A model generated the notes under the pieces. It did no database searches. It saw only the letters and a program-made list of their open reading frames with translations, and had not been told where the DNA came from. Positions 6,519 to 14,052 of a stretch of DNA of 33,311 nt are shown here, in pieces. A program made the position numbers and the translations under genes. Source of the DNA: Planctomycetaceae bacterium (GTDB lineage: Bacteria; Planctomycetota; Planctomycetia; Pirellulales; Thermoguttaceae); contig SUVI01000020.1 in the NCBI GenBank assembly GCA_015062085.1, forward strand, positions 1 through 33,311, given 5' to 3'. Position 1 is the stretch's first letter. The number at the start of each line of letters is the position of its first letter.

Positions 6519-8399
6519 TTACTCTTCGCTCCGTCCCTGATGGACGGCAATGTCGAACTCGGAGATCGCCGGAATGAGCATTGCCGCGGTCGTGAATCCG
6601 TATGTGACGGCAACCACGAGAAAAACGCCGAGCGTGTAGTCCATCATGAGTGCGCTCATTGCGTAGAAGGTCGCAAATGGGCAGCCGAATGATGCGAGTC
6701 CAATGGCAGAAGACGGATTGCGCGCACCGAGTGCCAGAAACATTGCGAGTCCTCCACCGGCCATGAATGCAAGGAATGGCTGGATCTGCGCGTGGAAGGC
6801 ACCGCCCATGGAGAGCATCATGCGCAGACAGACCGCTACGCCGACGAAAAGGAAAAAGAGCGTTCCGAGACTCACGCCGATCGCACTTCGGCTTCCAGCG
6901 TAGGTCATTCCGGAGTGGATCCCCAGCATCGCGGCGAAAAGGAAAAGGACTGCGAGTCCGCCGGACAGGTAAAACACGATCTCTCCCGACGCAATATTCT
7001 GGCTCCAAAGGTAAAGTGGAAAGAGCAGCGGCAGAAACACGATCTCGCGTGTGTTCCAGAAGACCCCGCCCAGCTTTCCGAAAACGATCTCCTTCGGCGA
7101 AAGGTCCGTCACGCGCAAAAGATCGAGCGCCCGGCCGTCCCGTTCTCCCGTGATCGCCGTGACTGCCTGCGCATTGACTAGGACCAGCGCCAGGAGCGCA
7201 AGCGGAAGGAAGACCTTCATCGAGAAGAGAAGCACGCCTGTATTTTCCGCAAGAAACGAAAGATCCAGCGTTTCGAAATGCAGGTGAACACACCAGAACG
7301 TCAACGCAAAGAGCAGAACGTAGCTTAGACGCACCAGAAACGCACGTTTTCCGTACGCTTTCGTGCAGATCTCGCGCCAAAGGATCGGATTGTCCCACAC
7401 GATGCGTGAGCGTTTGGCGTTTTTCGCAGAGTGGGAGGCCTGTGCGTCAGTCTGCGCGCTGGAATTTGCGTCAGTCTGCGCACTGGAGTTTGCGTCAGTC
7501 TGCGCACTGGAATTTGCGTCAGTCTGCGTACTGGAATTTGCGTCAGTCTGCGCACTGGAGTTTTGTGAGGGGTTGGCATCGTGCGTTTCGTCTTCTCTGC
7601 GGCGTTCTGTGGAATTCCAAGCGCGGACACGTAAAATGGTCCAGAATGCCAAAATGACGGAAATTCCGGCTGCGAAAACCGGGAAAAGAAGCGTCGGTGC
7701 CGCAAAACGCGTGATGCTCAGCACGGCACGCCATGGACTCACGGCAGCTGCGAGTTCCTGCGCGGAAAGCGTTCCGGAAGCCATCGGGAAGGTGAACGCC
7801 GTTCCGAAAAGCCCAGACGCGAGACACTCTCCCAGCGCGAGCCAGACGACGAGCAGAAGCGCAGTCATCGAGACGGCTTGGAAAGTCTGTTCGCGCCAAA
7901 ACGCGATCAGCGTGCCGAGCGTTCCGCAGAGAAGGACGGTCGAAAACGTGATCGCGAGGCACTGAATGACCTGTGCGAGACTCACGCCGCCGAAGCAGAG
8001 GACCATGAAAAAGACCGGGACTGCCGCCAGAAGATTCACGAAAAGGTGAAGGAGCGACGCGCCGAGTTTTCCGAGTACGAGCTCTGAATTATTCATGCGG
8101 GTCAGGAGAAGGAGGACCAGCGTGTTTCGGTCTTTTTCCTGTGAGACGTTTCCGGCTGCGAACATCGCGGAGAAAAACATCGCGAGCACCAGCTGAAGCG
8201 GAGCGAGTAGCGAAAAGAGCGAGTTCCCAAACCGCGCCATGTCCCCAATGTCGGAGATGAGCTGCGATCCGGAAACGATGAGCCATGCCGTGGCCGTGAG
8301 GATGAGGAGGGCCGCAGTGTACGCTGTGCGCGAGGCGTAAAGTTTGGTACGCCGCGGAGCGATCGCCGCTTCCCGATGAAAAATTGGACCCAAAATCAT
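6519..8399 (-). CDS. Fused double ABC-2 type permease
   Basis: This 626-residue membrane protein consists of two ABC-2-like permease halves. Each half begins with a short cytoplasmic segment (HREAAIAPRR and NPILWREICTKAYG) and continues with about six hydrophobic helices. Each also contains the cytoplasmic loop typical of such permeases: QEKDRNTLVLLLLTRMNNSE in the first and GERDGRALDLLRVTDLSPKE in the second. The halves are joined by a polar linker made mostly of a repeated SSAQTDAN octapeptide. No ATPase gene is adjacent, so it must pair with one elsewhere. I start at ATG 8399; the in-frame GTG at 8423 has no ribosome binding site, and the site before 8399 (cagg, 10 nt) is also weak. The transported substrate is unknown. 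The leader holds a terminator-like hairpin. Confidence 0.85.
   Translation of the reverse strand: MILGPIFHREAAIAPRRTKLYASRTAYTAALLILTATAWLIVSGSQLISDIGDMARFGNSLFSLLAPLQLVLAMFFSAMFAAGNVSQEKDRNTLVLLLLTRMNNSELVLGKLGASLLHLFVNLLAAVPVFFMVLCFGGVSLAQVIQCLAITFSTVLLCGTLGTLIAFWREQTFQAVSMTALLLVVWLALGECLASGLFGTAFTFPMASGTLSAQELAAAVSPWRAVLSITRFAAPTLLFPVFAAGISVILAFWTILRVRAWNSTERRREDETHDANPSQNSSAQTDANSSTQTDANSSAQTDANSSAQTDANSSAQTDAQASHSAKNAKRSRIVWDNPILWREICTKAYGKRAFLVRLSYVLLFALTFWCVHLHFETLDLSFLAENTGVLLFSMKVFLPLALLALVLVNAQAVTAITGERDGRALDLLRVTDLSPKEIVFGKLGGVFWNTREIVFLPLLFPLYLWSQNIASGEIVFYLSGGLAVLFLFAAMLGIHSGMTYAGSRSAIGVSLGTLFFLFVGVAVCLRMMLSMGGAFHAQIQPFLAFMAGGGLAMFLALGARNPSSAIGLASFGCPFATFYAMSALMMDYTLGVFLVVAVTYGFTTAAMLIPAISEFDIAVHQGRSEE
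7444..7563 (-). repeat. In-frame tandem array, 24-bp unit, 5 copies, in permease linker
   Basis: Five exact-length 24-bp copies, beginning gcgtcagtctgcgc on the plus strand, with a few base changes between copies. They encode repeated SSAQTDAN/SSTQTDAN in the hydrophilic linker between the two permease halves. A unit of eight codons keeps the frame whatever the copy number. Confidence 0.95.
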
Positions 8400-8444
8400 T
8401 TTTCTGCCTGACTTTTTCCGCACTGGAAGAGAGCCGAATTTGCG

Positions 8445-8477
8445 AAAAAAGAGGAAGCTCCCGCAAGGAGTTTCCTC
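8445..8477 (-). terminator. Intrinsic terminator or attenuator before the permease gene
   Basis: On the minus strand gaggaaactcc, a 5-nt loop (ttgcg) and ggagcttcctc form an 11-bp stem with one mismatch, followed directly by TTTTTT (8450-8445). It lies 46 bp before the permease ATG and about 27 nt downstream of the predicted transcription start at roughly 8504. It could end the hexosaminidase transcript (stop at 8611), control the permease as an attenuator, or both. Confidence 0.7.
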
Positions 8478-8510
8478 TTCCGGAACGGGACGCTAAGGTC
8501 CCAATTCTTT

Positions 8511-8538
8511 AATTTAGCCGCGTTTCCGCATTTGTCAA
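8511..8538 (-). promoter_or_regulatory. Predicted promoter for the ABC permease
   Basis: Minus strand: -35 TTGACA (8538-8533), 16-bp spacer, -10 TAAATT (8516-8511). Transcription would start near 8504, giving a leader of about 105 nt. The leader contains a small GGGAC/GTCCC hairpin and then the terminator-like hairpin at 8445-8477. Confidence 0.55.
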
Positions 8539-8610
8539 GGTCCCGCATCCTCTTTCTTTTCAATTTTTTTAAAATTCGAAAGAAAATGCCGCCAGTTTCA
8601 CGGATTTTAT

Positions 8611-10710
8611 CTACTTTTGCGCCTTTCGCCAGACGTCCATCGCCTTGAGTTCCGGAGCCAGGCGTTCAAAGATCGCGTTGGTGTCTTCCGGCGTACCGTT
8701 TCCGTATTCCGGGAAATTTGCTTCCGCACAGAATCTTGCGATCTCAAGTGTCTTGCGCATCGGTTCCAGGTAGACGATCTCCAGCCGTTCGGCATCCAGA
8801 GAGGTCAGCGACGGCGCAGTCTTCTGGAGCTGGGCGCAGAGCGCGTCCATTTCGTCCAGCAGCGCGAGCGCTTTTGCACGGTTTTCCGCAACGTTTCCCT
8901 TCAGACGCGGCGGGTAGTTTACGCCTGGATTCACTCTGCGCGGCGAAAGAACGTAAAGCGACTTCAATTCTACGAGTTTTTCGTCAAATTTCTGTGCCGT
9001 TTCCGCATTTTCCGGTCCATAGATCCAGCTATAGACGGCCTTTTGGCAGCGTGTCCAGTCAAAATTTTCCGGATCCCACGCCCAAAAACCGAATGCCGTG
9101 ACGAGATACTCTTCCGGAAAACCGCCTCCGATACAGAAAAGCATGACGGTGTCGGTCACCTGCGGCAGGTCGCGGAGATTTTCGTATTTTGGAGCGTGCC
9201 AGCCGGCAGAAAGCGGGTGAAGCTCGATGTATGCCGGACGCGGGATCCGGTCTTCCGGTTCCGGATAGGAGGCGCCAATGTGGCAGAAAGTCGGTGAATC
9301 GACGTACTGCGAGCGCATGGAGACCGCGATGTTTGCATTGTTCAGGAAGCCGCTGCGCAAGTGGATCAGATTGTGCCACCATGCCGGTTTGAGCTTGAGC
9401 CCGTACTCCGCGCACAGTTTCGTGTCTGCCTCGCACGGAACGCTGGTGAAAAACCACTGGACTTCGTTGAAACCTGGGAATTTACTGTACTTGGCGTTCA
9501 GCGGGTGACTGACCTTCTGGTACGCCCCGATCGGAGGCGTGAAGGCGAGCTGCCGTCCGGAGAGTCCGCGGCTTTTCGCAAATTCCATGAAATTCCCGAT
9601 CGCTTTTTCTGGATCCGTCCCGCTCCCAATATCGTCAAAGGAGAGCCAGAGACCGTCCGCGCCGAGTTCCAGAAGTTCCGAGAACGTTGCATTCACATTT
9701 TCGTAAAAACGGCTTTCGTCCAGCTGATCGAATCCAACGATGATCCCGTGGGCTTTTTTAGTCGTCGCAGCCGCCACGCACGCATAGACGAACATTCCGC
9801 GGCGGTGCATCTCCTCGATCACACGGGCAGTATTTTTCCGGTCGATCGCGATCCCTGGCGCAAACCCCATCGGGGCCGCACGATCCGGGTAGGTCAGCCT
9901 TTCCGGGATCTGCGGATTGTCGCGCACGTCGCCAAAATTGATCCTTCCGCGAGCGTAAGCGTCCAGCGCCCCCGGAACCAGATTCTGCATCATCACGAAA
10001 TGCGGTCTGCCGCGCCATGGAAACGACGGCCAGTCCGTGACCTGAAATGCCTGGATCTCCAGCTCAGCGGCGGTCCGGTCTGCTGAATCTTTGCGGATGC
10101 AGAGGTCCAAGAGCGCGAAGGTCCCGTAAAGGACTCCGTTCGCATCCGTGCCTCTGACGTGAACTTGATTTTCTCCAAAACGGAGCTGGAAAGCGTTCGG
10201 GTGCGTCTCCGCTTTCAGCTGCTGTTCTGGACCCGGGAAAGTCTCGGCTGTTTTATCCAGCGGTCCAACTTCAAGATGAATGCGGAATTTCCACTCGCCC
10301 GCGTTTCCGTCGCTGCCAGAAATTCCATCGCTGCCAGAAATTCCATCGCTGCCAGAAATGACTGCGGGAGCCGTTCCGAATCGGTTTTTCAGGGTCGTCT
10401 GGAGAATTTCTGCGGCGTAGGCGACCGGTTTCGGCGCATCCTCGGTGATGAAGACCGCAAGCTGTTCCGGAGTGCAAGTGTATGATTTTCCAAGATCCGC
10501 CGTCAGTCGGGGCGTCGGGAAGATCGGGCACTCACGTGGAACGGTATTTTCAGGGGTTTGAGCGGTACACATGACCGAGTCTGTGCAGAGCGTCAGAACC
10601 AGCAGACAGAAAAATAGACAGAAAAATAGACGGAAAACCGGACGGAATGTTGAGCGGAAAAACAGACAAAAAAGCTGCGTTCCGCCGAAAATCGTTTTGG
10701 ATTTCAGCAT
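8611..10710 (-). CDS. Secreted GH84/GH20-like beta-N-acetylhexosaminidase
   Basis: This encodes 699 residues and is predicted to be exported, removing N-acetylhexosamine from glycans. The ATG at 10710 has aagga 5-6 nt upstream; the in-frame ATG at 10731 has none. A long, very hydrophobic N-terminus with repeated Phe-Phe and Leu serves as signal peptide (about 15-50). Residues about 60-210 resemble the small alpha/beta domain that precedes the barrel in GH20 and GH84 enzymes (RGTDANGVLYGTFALLDL). The barrel follows, with an Asp-Asp pair in GLWLSFDDIGSG (Asp359-Asp360), matching the GH84 catalytic pair. The barrel entrance WRGRPHFVMM differs from the usual RGvVEGFYG of GH84, so substrate and family are tentative. 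A C-terminal helical region follows the barrel. A SGSDGI triplication sits in the first domain. Confidence 0.8.
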   Translation of the reverse strand: MLKSKTIFGGTQLFCLFFRSTFRPVFRLFFCLFFCLLVLTLCTDSVMCTAQTPENTVPRECPIFPTPRLTADLGKSYTCTPEQLAVFITEDAPKPVAYAAEILQTTLKNRFGTAPAVISGSDGISGSDGISGSDGNAGEWKFRIHLEVGPLDKTAETFPGPEQQLKAETHPNAFQLRFGENQVHVRGTDANGVLYGTFALLDLCIRKDSADRTAAELEIQAFQVTDWPSFPWRGRPHFVMMQNLVPGALDAYARGRINFGDVRDNPQIPERLTYPDRAAPMGFAPGIAIDRKNTARVIEEMHRRGMFVYACVAAATTKKAHGIIVGFDQLDESRFYENVNATFSELLELGADGLWLSFDDIGSGTDPEKAIGNFMEFAKSRGLSGRQLAFTPPIGAYQKVSHPLNAKYSKFPGFNEVQWFFTSVPCEADTKLCAEYGLKLKPAWWHNLIHLRSGFLNNANIAVSMRSQYVDSPTFCHIGASYPEPEDRIPRPAYIELHPLSAGWHAPKYENLRDLPQVTDTVMLFCIGGGFPEEYLVTAFGFWAWDPENFDWTRCQKAVYSWIYGPENAETAQKFDEKLVELKSLYVLSPRRVNPGVNYPPRLKGNVAENRAKALALLDEMDALCAQLQKTAPSLTSLDAERLEIVYLEPMRKTLEIARFCAEANFPEYGNGTPEDTNAIFERLAPELKAMDVWRKAQK
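10310..10358 (-). repeat. In-frame 18-bp repeat, about 2.7 copies, in the hexosaminidase gene
   Basis: Units tcgctgccagaaattcca start at 10310, 10328 and 10346 on the plus strand. They encode a triplicated SGSDGI on a surface loop of the N-terminal domain (about residues 119-135). The unit equals six codons. Confidence 0.9.
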
Positions 10711-10749
10711 GGGGATCCTTTCTGAGATCATTTGGGGTGGGAGAGGGAG

Positions 10750-10769
10750 TTCCGTGAAAACTCACGGAA
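10750..10769. promoter_or_regulatory. Perfect inverted repeat in the hexosaminidase leader
   Basis: ttccgtga, a 4-nt loop (aaac) and tcacggaa form a perfect 8-bp inverted repeat about 40 bp before the ATG at 10710. It could be an operator or an RNA hairpin. I see no clear promoter for this gene; a TTGACT at 10800-10795 on the minus strand lacks a good -10. Confidence 0.4.
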
Positions 10770-10806
10770 AGAGAGAAACAAACGTGAAGGCTGCAGTCAA
10801 TGGAAA

Positions 10807-10878
10807 CGAAAAACACGAAAAAAATCTCTAAAGTGCGTTAAGGGCACTTTGTGGATCTTGAAATTTTCGTGTTTTTCG
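10807..10878. terminator. Nested bidirectional hairpin after pfp
   Basis: A perfect 15-bp outer inverted repeat, cgaaaaacacgaaaa (10807-10821) and ttttcgtgtttttcg (10864-10878), encloses an inner 7-bp hairpin aaagtgc/gcacttt (10830-10850). On the minus strand the inner hairpin is followed after 5 nt by TTTTTTT, fitting termination of pfp transcripts. The outer arms contain T-rich stretches on both strands. Confidence 0.6.
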
Positions 10879-10906
10879 CAAATTGCTTGAGTTTTGCGTT
10901 AAGTTT

Positions 10907-12193
10907 CTATTTTCGCGCGGCCTGCGGGACGTAGGCATCCAGTACCTTTTCGGCATAGATCGGCGCGAACTGAGTCAAACGCTGGCGTCCGTCGACCATC
11001 GGGAGCGTTAGCATTTCGTGTCCCACGAGCGGTTTCGCATACGCGACGAACTCGTCGGTCACGTCGCATCCGTCGTCTGTGATCCAGGCTTTCGGGAAGG
11101 TGCGTTCGCTGTTTGCCACGACGGAAAGCGGCACTTTGTCGTAGCGGACATCGTAGATCGGACCGGGATTTCGGAGGATCGTGCTCATGAAACCGCTTTC
11201 ACCGGCAGCAGCCAGCGCGCACGCTTTCTGTCCCAGCGCGAATGCTTCATCCAGGTCGGTCACGGAGGCGTAGGCCATACTGTGGCGCTGATCCGTTCCC
11301 GGGACGTTTCCGCGGGCGTTTCCTTTGACGCAGAGACCTTTTTCGTTCAGGTAGTTCACCACCTTCTGGGCGACGGTCATCTGGGAGCTGCTGAAAGTCG
11401 TGTGGCCGAAGGAGTCTTTCAGCTCGCCGAGAGATCCGACGTTGAATCCTTCGCTGATGACCACGACGCAGCGTCCGCATTCACGCAGTTTCGCGTTGAC
11501 CTGTTCGTGCAGCTGTTCAAGCGAGCATGGAGACTCGGCCATGTAGATCAAAAGCGGCATTTCGCGGTTGGGATCTGCCAAACGAGCGGCTGCGGGAATG
11601 AAACCGATCTTGCGTCCCATCGCCTGCATGACGAGGACGGGGTCCGCCGGGCAGGAGCCTTTGTTTTCCTGGTTGGCGTACTGGACGGTGTGCATCCAGT
11701 ACTTCGCGACGGACCCGTAACCGGGCGTGTGGTCCACGAGTTTGAATTCGCTGTCTCCGACATCATTGTCGATCGTCTTCGGAACGCCGACAGCCGTCAG
11801 ATCCAGACCGCGGACCTTCGCCATTTCCGCGATCTTGTTCGCAGTGTCCATCGAGTCGTTTCCGCCATTGTAGAGGAAGTACCCGACATTGTGGGCTTTG
11901 AAGACCTCAATGACACGGTCAAAATCTTCCGTCTGCCATTCCTTCAGCTTGTATCGGCAGGTCCCGATCGAACCGGCGACCGGCGTGTAGCGCAGAAGCG
12001 AGATCTCCTGCGGATCCTGTGCCGAAAGATCGAGCAGATCTTCCGTCAAAACGCCTTCGATTCCATGAACTGCGCCGTAAACCGTTCCGATATTCTCAAA
12101 ACAGCGCGCAGCTTCCACAACGCCCTGAAGCGAACTGTTGATGACGCACGTTGGACCGCCACTCTGAGCGACTACGAGATTTCTTGCCGCCAT
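10907..12193 (-). CDS. pfp: Diphosphate-dependent 6-phosphofructokinase
   Basis: This 428-residue cytoplasmic glycolytic enzyme phosphorylates fructose 6-phosphate to the 1,6-bisphosphate reversibly, using PPi as phosphate donor. The phosphate loop begins at AQSGGPTCVINSS (9-21). GGNDS (110-114) has Asp where ATP-using enzymes have Gly, and PKTIDND (138-144) has Lys where they have Gly. Both are the known PPi-specific residues. MGRKIGFIPAA is the substrate-binding segment. The reading frame is open for 80 more codons upstream, but ATG 12193 is preceded by gggag 7 nt away and the homology begins there. A hairpin terminator follows the stop. The neighbours are glycan enzymes, so it may process the released sugars. 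Confidence 0.95.
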   Translation of the reverse strand: MAARNLVVAQSGGPTCVINSSLQGVVEAARCFENIGTVYGAVHGIEGVLTEDLLDLSAQDPQEISLLRYTPVAGSIGTCRYKLKEWQTEDFDRVIEVFKAHNVGYFLYNGGNDSMDTANKIAEMAKVRGLDLTAVGVPKTIDNDVGDSEFKLVDHTPGYGSVAKYWMHTVQYANQENKGSCPADPVLVMQAMGRKIGFIPAAARLADPNREMPLLIYMAESPCSLEQLHEQVNAKLRECGRCVVVISEGFNVGSLGELKDSFGHTTFSSSQMTVAQKVVNYLNEKGLCVKGNARGNVPGTDQRHSMAYASVTDLDEAFALGQKACALAAAGESGFMSTILRNPGPIYDVRYDKVPLSVVANSERTFPKAWITDDGCDVTDEFVAYAKPLVGHEMLTLPMVDGRQRLTQFAPIYAEKVLDAYVPQAARK

Positions 12194-12341
12194 AAAATTC
12201 TCCCTTCCCTGCTGACGTATGGTGTTTTCAGGGACAAAAAAAGGATCGGATCTCAAAAAAATGTTCCAAAAGACCACGGAACCCCCGCGTGTTACACGGA
12301 GTTTACGGAAAAAGTTCACGGATCTTCTGCGTTTCGATTTT

Positions 12342-12370
12342 ATTATACTCAAAAACGGTGAAAAGAAAAG
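12342..12370 (-). promoter_or_regulatory. Predicted pfp promoter
   Basis: A perfect -10 TATAAT lies on the minus strand at 12347-12342, with a poor TTTTCT-like -35 about 16 bp upstream. It gives a leader of about 140 nt before ATG 12193. It lies inside the open N-terminal extension of the ORF, which supports the shorter start. Confidence 0.5.
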
Positions 12371-12392
12371 CCCCCCCCGGAAGAGAAAAGCC

Positions 12393-12432
12393 AAAAAATG
12401 CCCGAGCAGCTCTAGAGGCCGTTTTAAGGGCA
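12393..12432 (-). terminator. Candidate terminator after the sialidase-like gene
   Basis: On the minus strand tgccc (12432-12428 gives tgccc) pairs with gggca (12403-12399) around a long loop, followed by TTTTTT (12398-12393). The stem is only 5 bp, so confidence is limited. It lies about 30 bp after the stop of the sialidase-like gene. Confidence 0.4.
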
Positions 12433-12463
12433 CTTTTCGGTGCGTCTTTCTTGGAGTCTGAGG

Positions 12464-13861
12464 TCACTTTCCGATACGCGTTTCGAGTTGCTCTTTCGCC
12501 ATTCTATCCAGTTCTTCCATCTTGAAGCGTACTGCGGCGATGGAGTGTTTTGCCTCTCCGGGTCGGTATTTGATGTACGTCAGCGCAACGATCGTGCCGT
12601 CAGCTGTGTTCACGACGCCGGGGTATCCGCAATCCCAGCCTGCGTGGGAGTGGAGGAGCTTGACGCGGTACTGGCCGGGCCGTTTCTGGCGAATGTCCTC
12701 GTAGGTACCGACCCATGCGACGAAAGAACCGAGCGAGGGCGAACCTGGGGCAGTGTCGCGGAAAGCGAAGATCAGGCGTCCGTCGTCCGTGTACGTCCCG
12801 ATGTGGCGGTGTCCGGTGAGTTCCCAGGAAGTCGTTTCGGGCGTCGTCCAGGTCTTTCCGGCGTCACGGCTGAACATTTGGAGCGCACGCCGGCCGTCCC
12901 CCTCTGCTCCGCGGTTTTCACGCATCAGGACGCAGATCTCTTTTCCGTCCGGACTCCAGAACGCGCACGGTTCGCACGGGTCTTTTCCTTCCACGTCGGC
13001 GACCATGACCGGCTCGCTCCAGGTGGATCCTGCGTCGGACGTTTCGCTCATCATGACCGCCAGAGTGCCGTTTTTGACCCGCGGTTCAAGATTCAGAATG
13101 TTTTTCTCCTGATCGAGGCGCACGTGGTAGAATCCGAGGTACTTTCCGTCCTGCACACCGGGAGTTTTGGGGATGATCGTACTGAACGCCATCACGTTCG
13201 GGAAACCGAGCGGCTCCTTTTCCTCCCAAGTTTTGCCGTCGTCCGCACTTACGATGCGCGCCATCATCGGCTGCGACGTGAAGACCCAGAGAAACGCTTT
13301 CCCCTCGGCATTCACCATGCGGTAGATGCTCGGGCAGTTCTTGTGCTTCCAGAATCCCTTCGGCATCCGGCCGTCAATGCGCTCCCACGTGAGTCCCGCG
13401 TCGGTGCTTTTCGCCATTGGGCCCGCAAAACCGCCGTGGTTCAGACACCATGTCGTGAAGATCGTTTTGCGGTCTGGAAGCATGACCGCGTACGGATGAC
13501 CCTGGTAGATCTCGGCCGTCCCCTGCGCGATGACCGTCTGACGCGCAGTTTCTCCGGAAATGTCCAGAAACTCCGCATGCTCCTGCGCGAAAACCTCTGG
13601 AAGTCCAGAAAACACTGAAAATTCTGAAAATTCTGAAAATTCTGAAAGTCCTGAAAGTCCTGAAAGTCCGGGAAGTCCGGGAAGTCCGGAAAGTCCTGAA
13701 AGTCCTGAAAGTCCTGAAAGTCCTGAAAGTCCGGGAAGTCCGGGAAGTCCGGGAAGTCCGGGAAGTCCGGGAAGTCCTAAAATCGCCGCCGCAAGCGTCA
13801 GAGTGCGAATGGATCTCGAAAAGAGGCGGGGATGAGATGGAAATGAGGTAGGTTTTTTCAT
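12464..13861 (-). CDS. Exported sialidase-superfamily protein with collagen-like GLP/GLS run
   Basis: This encodes 465 residues. The ATG has ggagg 6 nt upstream. A basic N-terminus and TLTLAAAILGL start a signal peptide, which runs straight into 15 Gly-Leu-Pro/Ser triplets (residues 29-73), then EFS repeats and a possible cleavage site near VFAQ (90-93). The mature part is a beta-propeller of the sialidase (BNR) type with Asp-box motifs: STDAGLTW (152-159), SADDGKTW (205-212), SDAGSTW and SRDAGKTW. It may be an exo-sialidase or another exo-glycosidase of the same fold. The usual Arg triad cannot be assigned by eye, so the substrate is open. It sits between GH2 and pfp on the same strand. Confidence 0.85.
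   Translation of the reverse strand: MKKPTSFPSHPRLFSRSIRTLTLAAAILGLPGLPGLPGLPGLPGLSGLSGLSGLSGLSGLPGLPGLSGLSGLSEFSEFSEFSVFSGLPEVFAQEHAEFLDISGETARQTVIAQGTAEIYQGHPYAVMLPDRKTIFTTWCLNHGGFAGPMAKSTDAGLTWERIDGRMPKGFWKHKNCPSIYRMVNAEGKAFLWVFTSQPMMARIVSADDGKTWEEKEPLGFPNVMAFSTIIPKTPGVQDGKYLGFYHVRLDQEKNILNLEPRVKNGTLAVMMSETSDAGSTWSEPVMVADVEGKDPCEPCAFWSPDGKEICVLMRENRGAEGDGRRALQMFSRDAGKTWTTPETTSWELTGHRHIGTYTDDGRLIFAFRDTAPGSPSLGSFVAWVGTYEDIRQKRPGQYRVKLLHSHAGWDCGYPGVVNTADGTIVALTYIKYRPGEAKHSIAAVRFKMEELDRMAKEQLETRIGK
13599..13778 (-). repeat. In-frame 9-bp tandem array, 20 units, in signal peptide region
   Basis: Twenty contiguous 9-bp units, variants of ggaagtccg, gaaagtcct and gaaaattct on the plus strand. 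They encode five GLP, five GLS, two GLP, three GLS, then EFS, VFS and GLP. Runs of identical variants (five ggaag-type at one end, three gaaaattct at the other) suggest recent slippage or unequal exchange. Confidence 0.95.
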
Positions 13862-14016
13862 GGTTTTCCTCCAAAAAACAAAATTGAAAGTCTCTCCTCC
13901 AGAAGCGGCTCGCGGCGTGAGACGAAACGGGGCGGACCGCGCCTCAGAAAGACTTAAAGTCTGTGAAAAAAGGCGCGGCTTCCTTCCGTCTCACGGCGTT
14001 CTCACCTTCCAAAATG

Positions 14017-14046
14017 GTGAGGCGGAAAAGATTCGATCCGCCTCAC
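14017..14046 (-). terminator. Hairpin after the GH2 gene
   Basis: A perfect 9-bp stem, gtgaggcgg (14017-14025) and ccgcctcac (14038-14046), with a 12-nt loop lies 6 bp after the GH2 stop. On the minus strand only a weak cattttgg follows, so termination may be partial and allow reading into the sialidase-like gene. The rest of 13862-14016 shows no gene. Confidence 0.5.
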
Positions 14047-14052
14047 GAAGAC

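Noticed and set aside
8400..8423. GTG start for the ABC permease giving eight more residues
   Set aside because: No Shine-Dalgarno sequence precedes the GTG; the ATG at 8399 is the first plausible start, although its own site is weak.
12194..12433. 80-residue N-terminal extension of pfp
   Set aside because: The predicted -10 lies inside it, and PFK homology and a Shine-Dalgarno sequence mark ATG 12193 as the start.
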